Origin: Fictibacillus macauensis ZFHKF-1
Lineage (GTDB): Bacteria > Bacillota > Bacilli > Bacillales > Fictibacillaceae
Assembly (NCBI RefSeq): GCF_000269865.1
Contig: NZ_AKKV01000031.1
Span: 1 to 64,000 of the forward strand
Length of the DNA stretch: 64,000 bases
Direction of reading: 5' to 3'
A model generated the notes under the pieces. That model did not search any database and had not been told where the DNA came from. It was given only the letters and a program-made list of their open reading frames with translations. Positions 25,520-34,584 of the stretch are shown here, one piece after another (position 1 is the first letter of the stretch; each line of letters begins with the position of its first letter). A program made the translations under genes and the position numbers.

Positions 25520-26194
25520 GTGCCGGGGGAATTACGATATAAGAAAAGTCTGGTGCGGCCCACGAGATTCAATGTATTTGGTTTTTTCCAGACAGATGGT
25601 TTTTTTTCGAAATTAATCTTAATCAGCTCATTAAGTGCTATTTTAACAGGAATTAGCTATTTTTTATCTGCAGAAGAGGCATTTCAAATGCCAGTAGCGC
25701 AGTACTTGAAATTATCGGCAACGAAGCTCGTTGCTGCTAAGATTATTTATTTATTAGCAGGTTTAGTGATCGGTTTTGTTAAGCCGGTGTTAGTAGGAGT
25801 AGGGGGTGCCCTGCTACTATGGTTTTTCTTTCGAGAACTAGGCATTAAGAAACTATTTCTTAATGTGACCATTATATTCGGGCTGCTGTTATGTGTAGTA
25901 GATCCATTGTTTAAGCTACCGTTTCAAGGGATGCTTCATTCGAACTATGTACTTAGCCCCCTCAGCTTAGGTGTGATGATTCATCGGTTTTCTAACAATG
26001 CTTTTTTATTATCCGTTGGAAGTGTAGCTTCCGTTATTACAGCTATTGTTTTTTATAGTACGTATCTTCAATTATGTGTCATTAGTGAAAAACCAAAACG
26101 ATATATATTCACCATTTTAGCTGCTTTAACAATCGTTGGAACGATTGGTTATGGTATCGTACGTGCTCTTCAATACGGGCAGTTAACACTTTAA
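25520..26194 (+). CDS. Yip1-domain membrane protein (YknW-like)
   Basis: About 224 residues with a short cytoplasmic N-terminus and five to six membrane segments spread as in Yip1-domain proteins (FFSKLILISSLSAILTGISYF, GGALLLWFFF, then three more). The start is GTG 25520 behind GAGGAGG (25504-25510); no ATG has a ribosome binding site. It lies 17 bp before an HlyD-type adaptor gene. In B. subtilis the Yip1 protein YknW sits beside the adaptor YknX and helps assemble the YknXYZ exporter, so by position this is a YknW counterpart. The ATPase and permease genes are absent here. Confidence 0.65.
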   Translation: MPGELRYKKSLVRPTRFNVFGFFQTDGFFSKLILISSLSAILTGISYFLSAEEAFQMPVAQYLKLSATKLVAAKIIYLLAGLVIGFVKPVLVGVGGALLLWFFFRELGIKKLFLNVTIIFGLLLCVVDPLFKLPFQGMLHSNYVLSPLSLGVMIHRFSNNAFLLSVGSVASVITAIVFYSTYLQLCVISEKPKRYIFTILAALTIVGTIGYGIVRALQYGQLTL

Positions 26195-26211
26195 AACAGG
26201 AGTTAAGAACG

Positions 26212-27459
26212 ATGACGAGGAAACGAATATTTATACTAATCATTGCTGTCTCCCTATTGTTGATCATACTGAATACATGGGTGTATAGTAATCGGAGCAG
26301 TGCATTTCTTGACGCTCCAACTGTCGAACTTGTCGCTGCCAAAACAGCAGATTTAAAAAAAGCAAGTGATGCGATGGGGCAAACGACGCGTGCAGAAGAT
26401 GAAACGTATTACGCAGATTCTAAAAGAGGGTACGTTAAGGAAATTAAAGTTAAAGTGGGTGACGACGTCTCTGCTGGAACGGTTCTTTTTACATATGAAA
26501 ATGAAGCGCTTAACAAAGAAATCCGTGAGGTAGAGCAAAAGAAAAAAGAAAACGAAAATAAAGTCACTTACTATAAAGATTTACAAACAAAGTTAGGAAC
26601 TGACGGGACGGAAACGACTACTTCCACAGCTACTACAAGTACAGTTGCCAATCAAGACAATAAGCCAAAGGTAGGTCAAACGCCGAAAGCGGCATCTGAA
26701 CCTAAAAAAGAGAAAAAAAAGCAAGAGAACTTCAATGAAAAAGAACGAGCAAAAGCCGAACTACAACAAAAGCTAGCAGAAGCAAACGTTAGTGCTTATG
26801 ATGAGCAATTAAAGAAATTACAAAGCGATAAAGAAGGCTTGGAAGTGAAAAGTAAAGGAACAGGTAAGGTGAAAGAAGCTGTTTCCGGTACGCCAGCTTC
26901 CGGTCAACCCGTTGTTGAAATTTCTTCAGATGCGCTTCTGCAAGTAAAAGCATTTGTAAAAGAAGAAGATGTTGCTTTCTTAAAAGAGGGTGAAGAGGTA
27001 ACCGTTACTTCTGAAGCGCGTGATGAAGAAGTGGTGAAGGGTACCATTGCTCAAATTCAAGAAGGTAAACGAGGAATTTTTCCTGTAACAATTAAGTTAT
27101 CAGGTCAAAGTTCACTTAAAGTTGGTCAAAAGGTAGCTGTTCATTTTAAGTTGTTATTAAAAAAAGACGGACTACTCTTACCATCGGAAGCAATCGTTCA
27201 TAAAGGTGATGACACTTTTGTATGGATTGTACAAAAAGGTTATTTGAAAACAATCTCAATCAAAGCAGGTAAGCCTTATGGATCATGGATTGAAGTACGT
27301 AAGGGATTAAAAGCTGGCGATACGGTCGTTACACAGCCAACTTCATATTTAACAGAAAATACAAAAGTTGTCGTAACAAATGAGCAAGTACGAAAGAAAC
27401 CAGAAAAAACGCCAGCAAAACAGTCCATCGTGCCAAAAAAGGAACAAACAGTCAGATAA
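26212..27459 (+). CDS. HlyD/MFP-family efflux adaptor (YknX-like)
   Basis: A 415-residue membrane-fusion adaptor. Residues 7-25 form one N-terminal membrane anchor. A first lipoyl half-motif GYVKEIKVKVGDDVSAGTVLF is followed by a coiled coil interrupted by an unusual Thr/Ser/Lys-rich insert (ETTTSTATTSTV to EPKKEKKKQE). Then come the second lipoyl half (SKGTGKVKEAVSGTPASGQPV) and beta-barrel and membrane-proximal domains (VGQKVAVHF, GLKAGDTVVTQP). ATG 26212 follows AGGAG. Adaptors of this kind work with an ABC or RND pump, none of which is encoded nearby. A strong terminator ends the two-gene unit. Confidence 0.8.
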   Translation: MTRKRIFILIIAVSLLLIILNTWVYSNRSSAFLDAPTVELVAAKTADLKKASDAMGQTTRAEDETYYADSKRGYVKEIKVKVGDDVSAGTVLFTYENEALNKEIREVEQKKKENENKVTYYKDLQTKLGTDGTETTTSTATTSTVANQDNKPKVGQTPKAASEPKKEKKKQENFNEKERAKAELQQKLAEANVSAYDEQLKKLQSDKEGLEVKSKGTGKVKEAVSGTPASGQPVVEISSDALLQVKAFVKEEDVAFLKEGEEVTVTSEARDEEVVKGTIAQIQEGKRGIFPVTIKLSGQSSLKVGQKVAVHFKLLLKKDGLLLPSEAIVHKGDDTFVWIVQKGYLKTISIKAGKPYGSWIEVRKGLKAGDTVVTQPTSYLTENTKVVVTNEQVRKKPEKTPAKQSIVPKKEQTVR

Positions 27460-27463
27460 CGAC

Positions 27464-27496
27464 ACACCCCCTCTCAAACGGAGAGGGGGTGTTTTT
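27464..27496 (+). terminator. terminator of the yknWX-like operon
   Basis: Twelve-base GC-rich stem ACACCCCCTCTC / GAGAGGGGGTGT, 5-nt loop, then TTTTT. Confidence 0.95.
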
Positions 27497-27510
27497 ATAA
27501 AGGGAGGTTA

Positions 27511-27555
27511 TAAAAGAAACAAAGACAAGCAATCATAAGCGAGCGCTTGTCTTTT
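27511..27555 (-). terminator. terminator of the radical SAM gene
   Basis: On the minus strand AAGACAAGC pairs with GCTTGTCTT across a 14-nt loop, followed by TGTTTCTTTT. Confidence 0.7.
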
Positions 27556-27565
27556 ACATTTTAAT

Positions 27566-29332
27566 TTATACTGTCATAGCTGGTAATTGTGAAGAGGAAA
27601 CAGCATAATGTTCAGGTATTTTTGTTTTTGGGTTGTAATACACAATCGATAAAACAGGTTCATGAACAAATGATCCTGTTTTTAGATAATGATGTAAGTT
27701 AAAAGGAATTACATCTAAGACAGTATGTTTTACAAGATCCTTTTCTAGCAATTTATGAGCACTAAAGTCGGTTGAAACGACATCAGCATGATCTTTTAGC
27801 CATTTATGAAGGACATCGTTTTCGTCTTTCGAAAGGCTTTCTTCCCACCATGAACGATGAGGACGATGCTTTTTACGAGAAAAGTAATCATATTTCATTA
27901 AACTTTCAATGATAGCCATATCCTTCGTATCGCGTTGCAGAAGGAATTCTTTTAAGCGTGCAAATAAGTCTTCCAGTTGGTGACCAATGCGCGACCAACC
28001 TTGCGCCTCCCAGTAATCACCGAACTCTTGAAAGAAATCAAACGGTGAAGGGAAGACCTCATACAGTAAATACTGTAATGTCGTATCCATACGATGATCA
28101 TTCCAGTATTTTTCTAGGACATCTTCTACACGTTTAATTTTAACAATATCATCAAATGACAGTACGTTATTTCCGAGAATTTCATACGGTGAATGATTCA
28201 TATAAATATAATCATGCTGATTGGCTGTTAAGCGTAAGCCTGTTCCGCGTAACATTTTCAAAAAGCCAAGTTGTACTTCTTCCACACCAAAGGCAAATAC
28301 ATCGTTAAATGTTTTGCGGAAAGAAGCATAATCTTCTTCAGGCAAACCGGCAATTAAATCTAAATGCTGCGCAATCTTCCCGCCGTTTTTCACGGTTGTA
28401 ACGGTTCGTGTAAGCTTTTCAAAATTTTGACGACGCTGTACAAGCTCATTCACGTGATCATTCGTTGATTGTACACCAATTTCAAAGCGGAATAATCCTT
28501 TTGGAGCATGTTCATTTAAATAGTCAATGACTTCAGGACGCATAATATCAGCCGTTATTTCAAATTGAAACACAACACCTGGTCGTCGATTCTCAATTAG
28601 AAATTGGAACATTTCTAACGCATAATCGCGCTTAATATTAAAGGTACGGTCGACAAATTTAATCGTTTTTGCGCCATGATCCATTAAAAATAGTAAATCA
28701 TCTTTTACTTTTTGAATATCAAAATAGCGAACACCAACTTCAATGGACGATAAACAAAAGGCACATGAATACGGACAACCACGGCTCGTTTCAAAATAGG
28801 TGACACGCTTACCGAGCTCCGCCAAATCTTCTTCAAAGCGGTAGGGAGAGGATACCGTTTTTAAATCGAGCTTTTCGCGTGGAGGATTGACACGTGGTTT
28901 TCCGTTTTTTCGCCAAGCTAGACCGGCGACCTTTTCGAATCGCCCTTCGCCTTCGATTTCATTTAATAGGTGCTTAAAAGAAATTTCCCCTTCATTGACC
29001 ACAATAAAATCAGCATCTGGAATACGATCGAGCCAATGCGTTACATCATAAGATACTTCTGGACCGCCGAGCACAATCTTTGTATGCGGACTAATTTTCT
29101 TATACATTTCAATGACTTTAATTGTTTCTTCAATGTTCCAAATATAACAACTAAATCCAAGCACATCTGGTTTTCGCGTATAAAGATCACTAACAATATT
29201 AATTGATGGATCTTTAATCGTATATTCGGCCATTTGTACCGAATAGTCAGGTTCGCTATAAGCTTTTAAATAGCGTAGTGCAAGACACGTATGAATATAT
29301 TTCGCATTGAGCGTACTTACGACAATGTTCAT
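27566..29332 (-). CDS. B12-binding-domain radical SAM protein
   Basis: A 588-residue protein of the class with an N-terminal cobalamin-binding-type Rossmann domain (about 1-140, containing DVLGFSCYIWN and KIVLGGPEVS), a radical SAM core with the cluster motif CPYSCAFC (CxxxCxxC, about residues 195-202), and a DUF4080-type C-terminal domain. Enzymes of this layout often methylate or rearrange unactivated carbons, but the substrate of this Bacillus family is unknown. The N-domain lacks the classical DxHxxG cobalamin-ligand motif, so B12 binding, if any, would be base-off without the His ligand. ATG 29332 follows GAGGGATC. Monocistronic. Confidence 0.85.
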   Translation of the reverse strand: MNIVVSTLNAKYIHTCLALRYLKAYSEPDYSVQMAEYTIKDPSINIVSDLYTRKPDVLGFSCYIWNIEETIKVIEMYKKISPHTKIVLGGPEVSYDVTHWLDRIPDADFIVVNEGEISFKHLLNEIEGEGRFEKVAGLAWRKNGKPRVNPPREKLDLKTVSSPYRFEEDLAELGKRVTYFETSRGCPYSCAFCLSSIEVGVRYFDIQKVKDDLLFLMDHGAKTIKFVDRTFNIKRDYALEMFQFLIENRRPGVVFQFEITADIMRPEVIDYLNEHAPKGLFRFEIGVQSTNDHVNELVQRRQNFEKLTRTVTTVKNGGKIAQHLDLIAGLPEEDYASFRKTFNDVFAFGVEEVQLGFLKMLRGTGLRLTANQHDYIYMNHSPYEILGNNVLSFDDIVKIKRVEDVLEKYWNDHRMDTTLQYLLYEVFPSPFDFFQEFGDYWEAQGWSRIGHQLEDLFARLKEFLLQRDTKDMAIIESLMKYDYFSRKKHRPHRSWWEESLSKDENDVLHKWLKDHADVVSTDFSAHKLLEKDLVKHTVLDVIPFNLHHYLKTGSFVHEPVLSIVYYNPKTKIPEHYAVSSSQLPAMTV

Positions 29333-29512
29333 TTTGTAGATCCCTCATATCTAAAAAGAATTAAATGTTCTAACATACTATTTTAGCATACATGGAACTG
29401 GTAAAGAAACGTTTCTATTATCGCAATATTTTGACCTTTAACCTTCATGTCGGGTATATTTTTAGTATCGGCTCATTTGGAAAGAAAAGAGAAGAAAATG
29501 GATGGTGACAAC

Positions 29513-30412
29513 ATGAAATTAGTAACGGCAAGCTATAGCGGGGTTCCTTTTATTGGTGCCTATTTGCAAGAGAAGAACGTAGTATTAAATGTAACGAGAG
29601 CAGCTGAGGAGAACGGTCATCCGTTGCCCGAAACGATGATTGAGGCAATAAAGTTAGGTGCGCGTTTTCTTCAACAAGTAGAGGCACTCATCGCTCAACA
29701 TGAACAATCGCTATTATTTACTTATGGCATAGAGGATCCGGACCTGGAATGGCTTGCTCCTATTCCGCGTCCTACGAAAAACATTTATTGTGTTGGAAAG
29801 AATTATCGAGAGCATGCGGTAGAGCTTGGAAGTGAAGCTGATATTCCGGAACACGTGATGCTTTTTTCTAAAGCACCAACTGCTGTCATTGGTCATAAGG
29901 CAAGGATTCCGCGCCATGCTTCTATTACAGATGAACTTGATTATGAAGGTGAACTAGCCATTGTGATCGGTAAAGAAGGAAAAGGCATAACAAAGGACGA
30001 GGCCCTTCATTATGTGTTTGGTTATACAATCATTAATGATGTAACGGCACGAGATTTGCAAAAGAAGCATAAGCAGTTTTTACTTGGTAAAAGTTTAGAT
30101 GGTTCATGTCCGATGGGTCCGTGTATCGTTCCGAAAGAATATTTACATAGTGAAGAAGGCATTCAATTAACGACGACTGTAAACGGTGAGGTTCGTCAAT
30201 CAGGGAATACGCGAGACTTGATTTTTTCCATTCCAGAAATTATTGAAACGCTATCAAAAGGAACGACATTAGAGGTTGGGGATATTATTGCCACTGGAAC
30301 ACCAGCTGGAGTAGGTAAAGGTTTTGTTCCACCTAAACTGCTACAGGTGGGCGATACAATTGAAATTACAATTGAAGGAATTGGAACGTTGCGCAACGAA
30401 GTAGGTCAATAA
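29513..30412 (+). CDS. yisK: fumarylacetoacetate hydrolase-family protein YisK
   Basis: A 299-residue FAH-family enzyme closely resembling B. subtilis YisK, reported as an oxaloacetate decarboxylase that also interacts with the cell-shape protein Mbl. Diagnostic stretches are CVGKNYREHAVELGSEADIPEH, the metal-binding Glu pair in DYEGELAIVIG, NDVTARDLQKKHKQFLLGKS and ATGTPAGVGKGF. I start at ATG 29513 (GGATGGTG upstream); an in-frame ATG at 29447 adds unconserved residues. The dehydrogenase gene 69 bp downstream has no promoter or terminator between, so they are likely co-transcribed. Confidence 0.88.
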   Translation: MKLVTASYSGVPFIGAYLQEKNVVLNVTRAAEENGHPLPETMIEAIKLGARFLQQVEALIAQHEQSLLFTYGIEDPDLEWLAPIPRPTKNIYCVGKNYREHAVELGSEADIPEHVMLFSKAPTAVIGHKARIPRHASITDELDYEGELAIVIGKEGKGITKDEALHYVFGYTIINDVTARDLQKKHKQFLLGKSLDGSCPMGPCIVPKEYLHSEEGIQLTTTVNGEVRQSGNTRDLIFSIPEIIETLSKGTTLEVGDIIATGTPAGVGKGFVPPKLLQVGDTIEITIEGIGTLRNEVGQ

Positions 30413-30481
30413 ATGTTTACGAAACTCACGTAAAAGGAATTGTAGAATGGACGATACGATGTAATGGAGGGAGCAAGAACT

Positions 30482-31909
30482 ATGGATCAATTATTGTACA
30501 TTAACGGAAAATGGACAGGTGAAAACCTGGATAAGATTACGGTCTACAATCCAGCAAACAGAGATGTGGTAGGGACAGTTGCTTCAGCTACTGAACAAGA
30601 AACACAAGCTGCCATATCAGCAGCAGAAGAGGCTTTCTCTTCATGGTCGCGATTAGCCGCTTATGAGCGCAGTTCTTACTTAGAGAAACTATATACCTTA
30701 ATGATGGAACATAAAGAAGAGTTAGCTACCATTATGACAAGTGAAATGGGGAAACCATTAAAAGAGTCTCTTGGCGAAGTTCAATATGCTGCTGATTTTA
30801 TTAAATGGTATGCCGAGGAAGGCAAGCGTGTTTACGGACGCAATATCCCAGCTTCTACCTCTAATAAGCGACTGAGTGTGATTAAACAACCGGTCGGTGT
30901 TGTGGCAGCCATTACGCCATGGAATTTTCCAGCGGCGATGATTACGAGAAAGTTAGGTCCGGCGCTAGCTGCTGGTTGCACAGTGATTGTAAAGCCTCCA
31001 AAGGAAACGCCATTAACGGCTGTTCGCCTTGTTGAACTTTGTGAGGAGGCAGGTTTTCCGAAGGGCGTTGTCAATCTTCTGACGGGTTCATCCTCACTAA
31101 TTGCGAAAGAATTAATGGGGAGCACAGCTGTGAAAAAAGTAACCTTCACAGGATCAACAGAAGTCGGCAAGATGCTTATTGAACAAAGTGCGCAAACCGT
31201 GAAAAATGTCTCGATGGAGCTTGGCGGTCACGCACCAGCCATCGTCTTAGAAGATGCAGATCTTGAAAATGCTGCAAAAGCCGTGATGGCTTCAAAATTT
31301 AGAAACGCTGGTCAAACGTGTATCTGTATTAATCGCGTGTACGTAAAAGAAGAAGTGTATGATACGTTTACAGAAATGCTTGCTAAGGAAACAGCCAAGC
31401 TTACGGTTGGTAACGGAATGAAAGAAGGCGTTGATGTCGGCCCGATTATTAACGAAGAAGGGTATGAAAAAGTAGCTAAACACGTTTCCTCAGCTATTAA
31501 ACAAGGAGCAACTGTTTTGCAAGGCGGTGAAGGCGAAGAGCGAGACGGTGGTTATTTTTATCAACCAACTGTGTTAAAAGACGTGAATCATGACATGTTA
31601 GTCATGAATGAAGAGACATTCGGTCCCGTGCTTCCTGTGCAAAAGATCTCATCTGATGAAGAAGGGATTTCGTTAGCGAATACGACACCATTTGGTCTGG
31701 CGGCTTACGTCTTTACAGAAAGCCTATCACGAGGAACAGCTGTTGTAGAAGGATTGGATTATGGCATTGTTGGTTGGAATGATGGTGCCCCTTCTGCTGC
31801 ACAAGCACCATTTGGTGGCTTTAAGGAAAGCGGCATTGGTCGTGAAGGTGGCATTGAAGGGATGGAGGCTTATTTAGAAACGAAATACGTGTCCATGCAA
31901 GTTAAATAA
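30482..31909 (+). CDS. gabD: NAD(P)-dependent semialdehyde dehydrogenase (succinate-semialdehyde type)
   Basis: A 475-residue aldehyde dehydrogenase. The general base is near residue 245 (SMELGGHAP), the catalytic Cys near 279 in NAGQTCICINRVYV, and the cofactor-binding segments KPPKETPLTAV and FTGSTEVGK. The GQTCICxNR signature favours succinate- or glutarate-semialdehyde dehydrogenase, feeding GABA carbon into the TCA cycle; other omega-semialdehydes are possible. ATG 30482 sits behind GGAGGGAGC. Followed convergently by rocD, whose product makes glutamate semialdehyde, suggesting an amino-acid catabolic patch. Confidence 0.85.
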   Translation: MDQLLYINGKWTGENLDKITVYNPANRDVVGTVASATEQETQAAISAAEEAFSSWSRLAAYERSSYLEKLYTLMMEHKEELATIMTSEMGKPLKESLGEVQYAADFIKWYAEEGKRVYGRNIPASTSNKRLSVIKQPVGVVAAITPWNFPAAMITRKLGPALAAGCTVIVKPPKETPLTAVRLVELCEEAGFPKGVVNLLTGSSSLIAKELMGSTAVKKVTFTGSTEVGKMLIEQSAQTVKNVSMELGGHAPAIVLEDADLENAAKAVMASKFRNAGQTCICINRVYVKEEVYDTFTEMLAKETAKLTVGNGMKEGVDVGPIINEEGYEKVAKHVSSAIKQGATVLQGGEGEERDGGYFYQPTVLKDVNHDMLVMNEETFGPVLPVQKISSDEEGISLANTTPFGLAAYVFTESLSRGTAVVEGLDYGIVGWNDGAPSAAQAPFGGFKESGIGREGGIEGMEAYLETKYVSMQVK

Positions 31910-31917
31910 GAGATAAG

Positions 31918-31947
31918 AAAAGGGCGTTGACTAGTCAACGCCCTTTT
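31918..31947. terminator. bidirectional terminator between gabD and rocD
   Basis: Palindrome AAAGGGCGTTGAC / GTCAACGCCCTTT with almost no loop beyond TA, flanked by A- and T-runs. Confidence 0.9.
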
Positions 31948-31955
31948 TCTTTACC

Positions 31956-33149
31956 TTATAAAGATAATACGGTTTTAATTTTTTCAATTGCCCAGTTAAG
32001 ATCTTCTTCCGAGATGATCAATGGTGGTGCAAAGCGAATCACATTTTCATGTGTTTCTTTACAAAGAAGTCCTTGTTCTTTTAACTTTTCACAATATGGA
32101 CGTGCGGCTTCTGTTAGTTCAACACCGATAAAGAGACCGCGACCACGAACTTCTTTAATAATTGGGTTATTGATTGTAGTAAGCTCTGCTAAGAAATGCT
32201 CACCAAGCTTTAAGGAACGCTCTGCAAGTTTTTCCTCTTCCAATACTTCAAGCGAAGCAATGGAAACTGCCGCAGCAAGTGGATTTCCTCCGAACGTAGA
32301 GCCATGGCTACCAGGATTGAATACGCCAAGAATTTCACGATTGGCAGCTACACAAGAAATTGGCATTACACCGCCACCAAGCGCTTTTCCTAGGATGTAC
32401 ATATCAGGAACAACATCTTCCCAGTTACAAGCAAAGGTTTTACCAGAACGACCGAGACCGGATTGAATCTCATCTGCTACAAAAATAACGTTTTGTTCTT
32501 TACAAAGCTCACTTGCTTTTTTCATAAAGCCTGCAGGTGGAATGACAATGCCTGCTTCCCCTTGGATTGGTTCCATAATGAATGCAGCCGTATTTGGTGT
32601 AATCGCTGCTTGTAGCGCGTCGAAATCACCGTAAGGAACGAGCTTAATGCCTGGAAGCATTGGACCAAAGCCACGTTTGTATTCTTCATCACTAGACATG
32701 GAAATCGCAGCCATTGTGCGTCCGTGGAAGTTGCCTTCGCAAACAATAACTTCTGCTTGTCCTGAAGGTACACCTTTTACATCATATGCCCAACGACGAA
32801 CAGCTTTAATTGCTGTTTCAACAGCCTCTGCACCCGTATTCATTGGCAGGATCATGTCTTTTCCTGTTAGCGCTGTCACTTTTTCATAAAAATCACCTAA
32901 TTGATCATTATGAAACGCACGTGATGTTAATGTAATGCGATCAGCCTGATCTTTAAGTGCTTGAATGATTTTAGGATGTCGATGTCCTTGGTTTACAGCA
33001 GAGTATGCACTAAGCATGTCCATATATTTGTTGCCTTCTGGATCATATACCCAAACACCTTCGCCTTTTGAAATGACGATCGGTAGCGGATGATAGTTAT
33101 TTGCTCCGAGTTGCTCTGTTTTGGAGATGATGTTATCTGTTTTAATCAT
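31956..33149 (-). CDS. rocD: ornithine aminotransferase
   Basis: PLP-dependent class III aminotransferase converting ornithine and 2-oxoglutarate to glutamate-5-semialdehyde and glutamate (arginine/ornithine catabolism). About 397 residues. Signatures are [34 protein letters not shown], the PLP aspartate region [16 protein letters not shown], and the PLP lysine in [12 protein letters not shown] (near 255). I start at ATG 33149 (GGAGTGAGAG upstream); GTG 33158 is a three-codon-longer option. No arginase or permease gene accompanies it, unlike the rocDEF operon of B. subtilis. Confidence 0.93.
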   Translation of the reverse strand: MIKTDNIISKTEQLGANNYHPLPIVISKGEGVWVYDPEGNKYMDMLSAYSAVNQGHRHPKIIQALKDQADRITLTSRAFHNDQLGDFYEKVTALTGKDMILPMNTGAEAVETAIKAVRRWAYDVKGVPSGQAEVIVCEGNFHGRTMAAISMSSDEEYKRGFGPMLPGIKLVPYGDFDALQAAITPNTAAFIMEPIQGEAGIVIPPAGFMKKASELCKEQNVIFVADEIQSGLGRSGKTFACNWEDVVPDMYILGKALGGGVMPISCVAANREILGVFNPGSHGSTFGGNPLAAAVSIASLEVLEEEKLAERSLKLGEHFLAELTTINNPIIKEVRGRGLFIGVELTEAARPYCEKLKEQGLLCKETHENVIRFAPPLIISEEDLNWAIEKIKTVLSL

Positions 33150-33305
33150 ATCTCTCACTCCAATTCTAAAAATTTGTTAGTAGTGAATCCTTTTACATTA
33201 TAGCAATGAAAAGGCTTTCTTCCTACCTTTTCTTTATGAGGTACTCTCCCTTTTGGCACTTCATGGTATAGTAGGATGAGGAAATATACATAGGAGGAAA
33301 TAAAT

Positions 33306-33662
33306 ATGTTAACGCTTCACACAATATCATGGACGATTGGGCTTGTTCTCTTTTTTGTAGCTTATATGTTATACAAGCTTACAACTAAAAAAAAATTAGC
33401 GATGATCTTTCATATGGTGCTAAGAGTGTTGTTTGTTCTCATTCTTATTTCAGGTAGTGTGCTGACGTATCAGTGGTTGAATGCGGGCGTTGTAAATCCA
33501 GGACCTTTTGTCATTAAAGGGATTATGGGTCTTGCCTTAATTGGCCTTATGGAAGTGATGCTACAAGGAATTAAAAATAAAGAAGTAAGAAAAGTGCGTT
33601 GGTTATTATTTATTGCAGCACTAGGAATCGTCTTTTTTTATGGTTATGTTGTCATTAAATAA
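33306..33662 (+). CDS. yisL: YisL-family membrane protein (DUF1516)
   Basis: A 118-residue integral membrane protein with four hydrophobic spans, matching the YisL/UPF0344 family (start LTLHTISWTIGLVLFFVAYML). Function unknown. ATG 33306 follows TAGGAGG. In B. subtilis yisL is next to yisK; here the two are separated by gabD and rocD, pointing to an insertion between them. Shares a long bidirectional terminator with mtnU. Confidence 0.88.
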   Translation: MLTLHTISWTIGLVLFFVAYMLYKLTTKKKLAMIFHMVLRVLFVLILISGSVLTYQWLNAGVVNPGPFVIKGIMGLALIGLMEVMLQGIKNKEVRKVRWLLFIAALGIVFFYGYVVIK

Positions 33663-33665
33663 GTT

Positions 33666-33705
33666 ACAACAAAGGAGAAGGAATTAATTCCTTCTCCTTT
33701 GTTGT
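33666..33705. terminator. long bidirectional terminator between yisL and mtnU
   Basis: An 18-20-base perfect palindrome centred on TTAA, arms ACAACAAAGGAGAAGGAA and its complement. There is no long U-run, so termination may rely on stem strength. Confidence 0.75.
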
Positions 33706-33709
33706 ATGT

Positions 33710-34489
33710 TTAGTAATGTTCGGGACGACGATCATCGAAAATAGGAATTTGTTTTCGAACAGACGTAACGAGATCGGGATCGATTGAGGCGCTTAAAACA
33801 CACGCTTCAGTAGGTCCAGCCTCGGCAACAATCTCTCCCCAAGGATCTATAATGAGTGAGTGTCCAGCAAACGTATTGTTACGATCGCTGCCTACACAAT
33901 TTGCAGCAATGATGTAACATTGATTTTCAATGGCGCGTGCAATTAACAAACTTCGCCAATGAGCTAAGCGCTGAACAGGCCATTCTGCTGGTACAAATAA
34001 CATTTGGGCGCCATCAAGGATAGGAGCACGAACCCATTCGGGAAAACGAATATCATAACAAATCACACCGGCAGCTGGAATATCCTCGATGAAGAAGTTT
34101 CCTTTCTTTTCTCCAGGGGTAAGATATTTTTCTTCGTCCATTAAGGTAATTAAATGAAGTTTGCTGTATTCGCCAATCACTTCGCCTTTTCGATTAAAGG
34201 CATACAAGGTATTATAAATACCTTCTTGCGTTTTTTTCGCAATAGAACCCGCTACAATATTAACAGCATGTTTTTGTGCTAGTTGCCTCATAAATGATTG
34301 GATGTCTTCACCGTTCTCATCACCAATGTCTTGTAAACGTGATAAATCATAGCCTGTTGTCCATAGTTCTGGTAAAACAATGACGTCGGCGTTTTCTTTC
34401 ATAGCCTTTTCAACCCATTTTTGCACTTGTTTTTTGTTTTCTTGTGGATTGCCTAAGATAATATCCATCTGAATAATGGCAATGTTCAT
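33710..34489 (-). CDS. mtnU: carbon-nitrogen hydrolase (MtnU-type omega-amidase)
   Basis: Nitrilase-superfamily amidase, 259 residues, with the catalytic triad E41 (LPELWTTGY), K110 (YSKLHLI) and C144 (GVICYDIRFPE). The adjacent divergent gene is the aminotransferase MtnE, which makes 2-oxoglutaramate from glutamine when it aminates the methionine precursor; MtnU-type omega-amidase hydrolyses that product. The pairing, as with B. subtilis ykrU/ykrV, is what points to mtnU among the many nitrilase homologues. ATG 34489 is preceded by GGGGGAACA. Confidence 0.85.
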   Translation of the reverse strand: MNIAIIQMDIILGNPQENKKQVQKWVEKAMKENADVIVLPELWTTGYDLSRLQDIGDENGEDIQSFMRQLAQKHAVNIVAGSIAKKTQEGIYNTLYAFNRKGEVIGEYSKLHLITLMDEEKYLTPGEKKGNFFIEDIPAAGVICYDIRFPEWVRAPILDGAQMLFVPAEWPVQRLAHWRSLLIARAIENQCYIIAANCVGSDRNNTFAGHSLIIDPWGEIVAEAGPTEACVLSASIDPDLVTSVRKQIPIFDDRRPEHY

Positions 34490-34510
34490 ATGTTCCCCCG
34501 GTTCATGTTT

Positions 34511-34537
34511 TTGACATAATTTTTACTAGCGTATAAC
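34511..34537 (+). promoter_or_regulatory. probable mtnE promoter
   Basis: TTGACA (34511-34516) and TATAAC (34532-34537) with a short 15-bp spacer, about 50 bp before the mtnE start. Confidence 0.5.
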
Positions 34538-34584
34538 ATAGTGCAATATAAATTCAAGAAATGATAACTAAAGGGTGAGTATTG

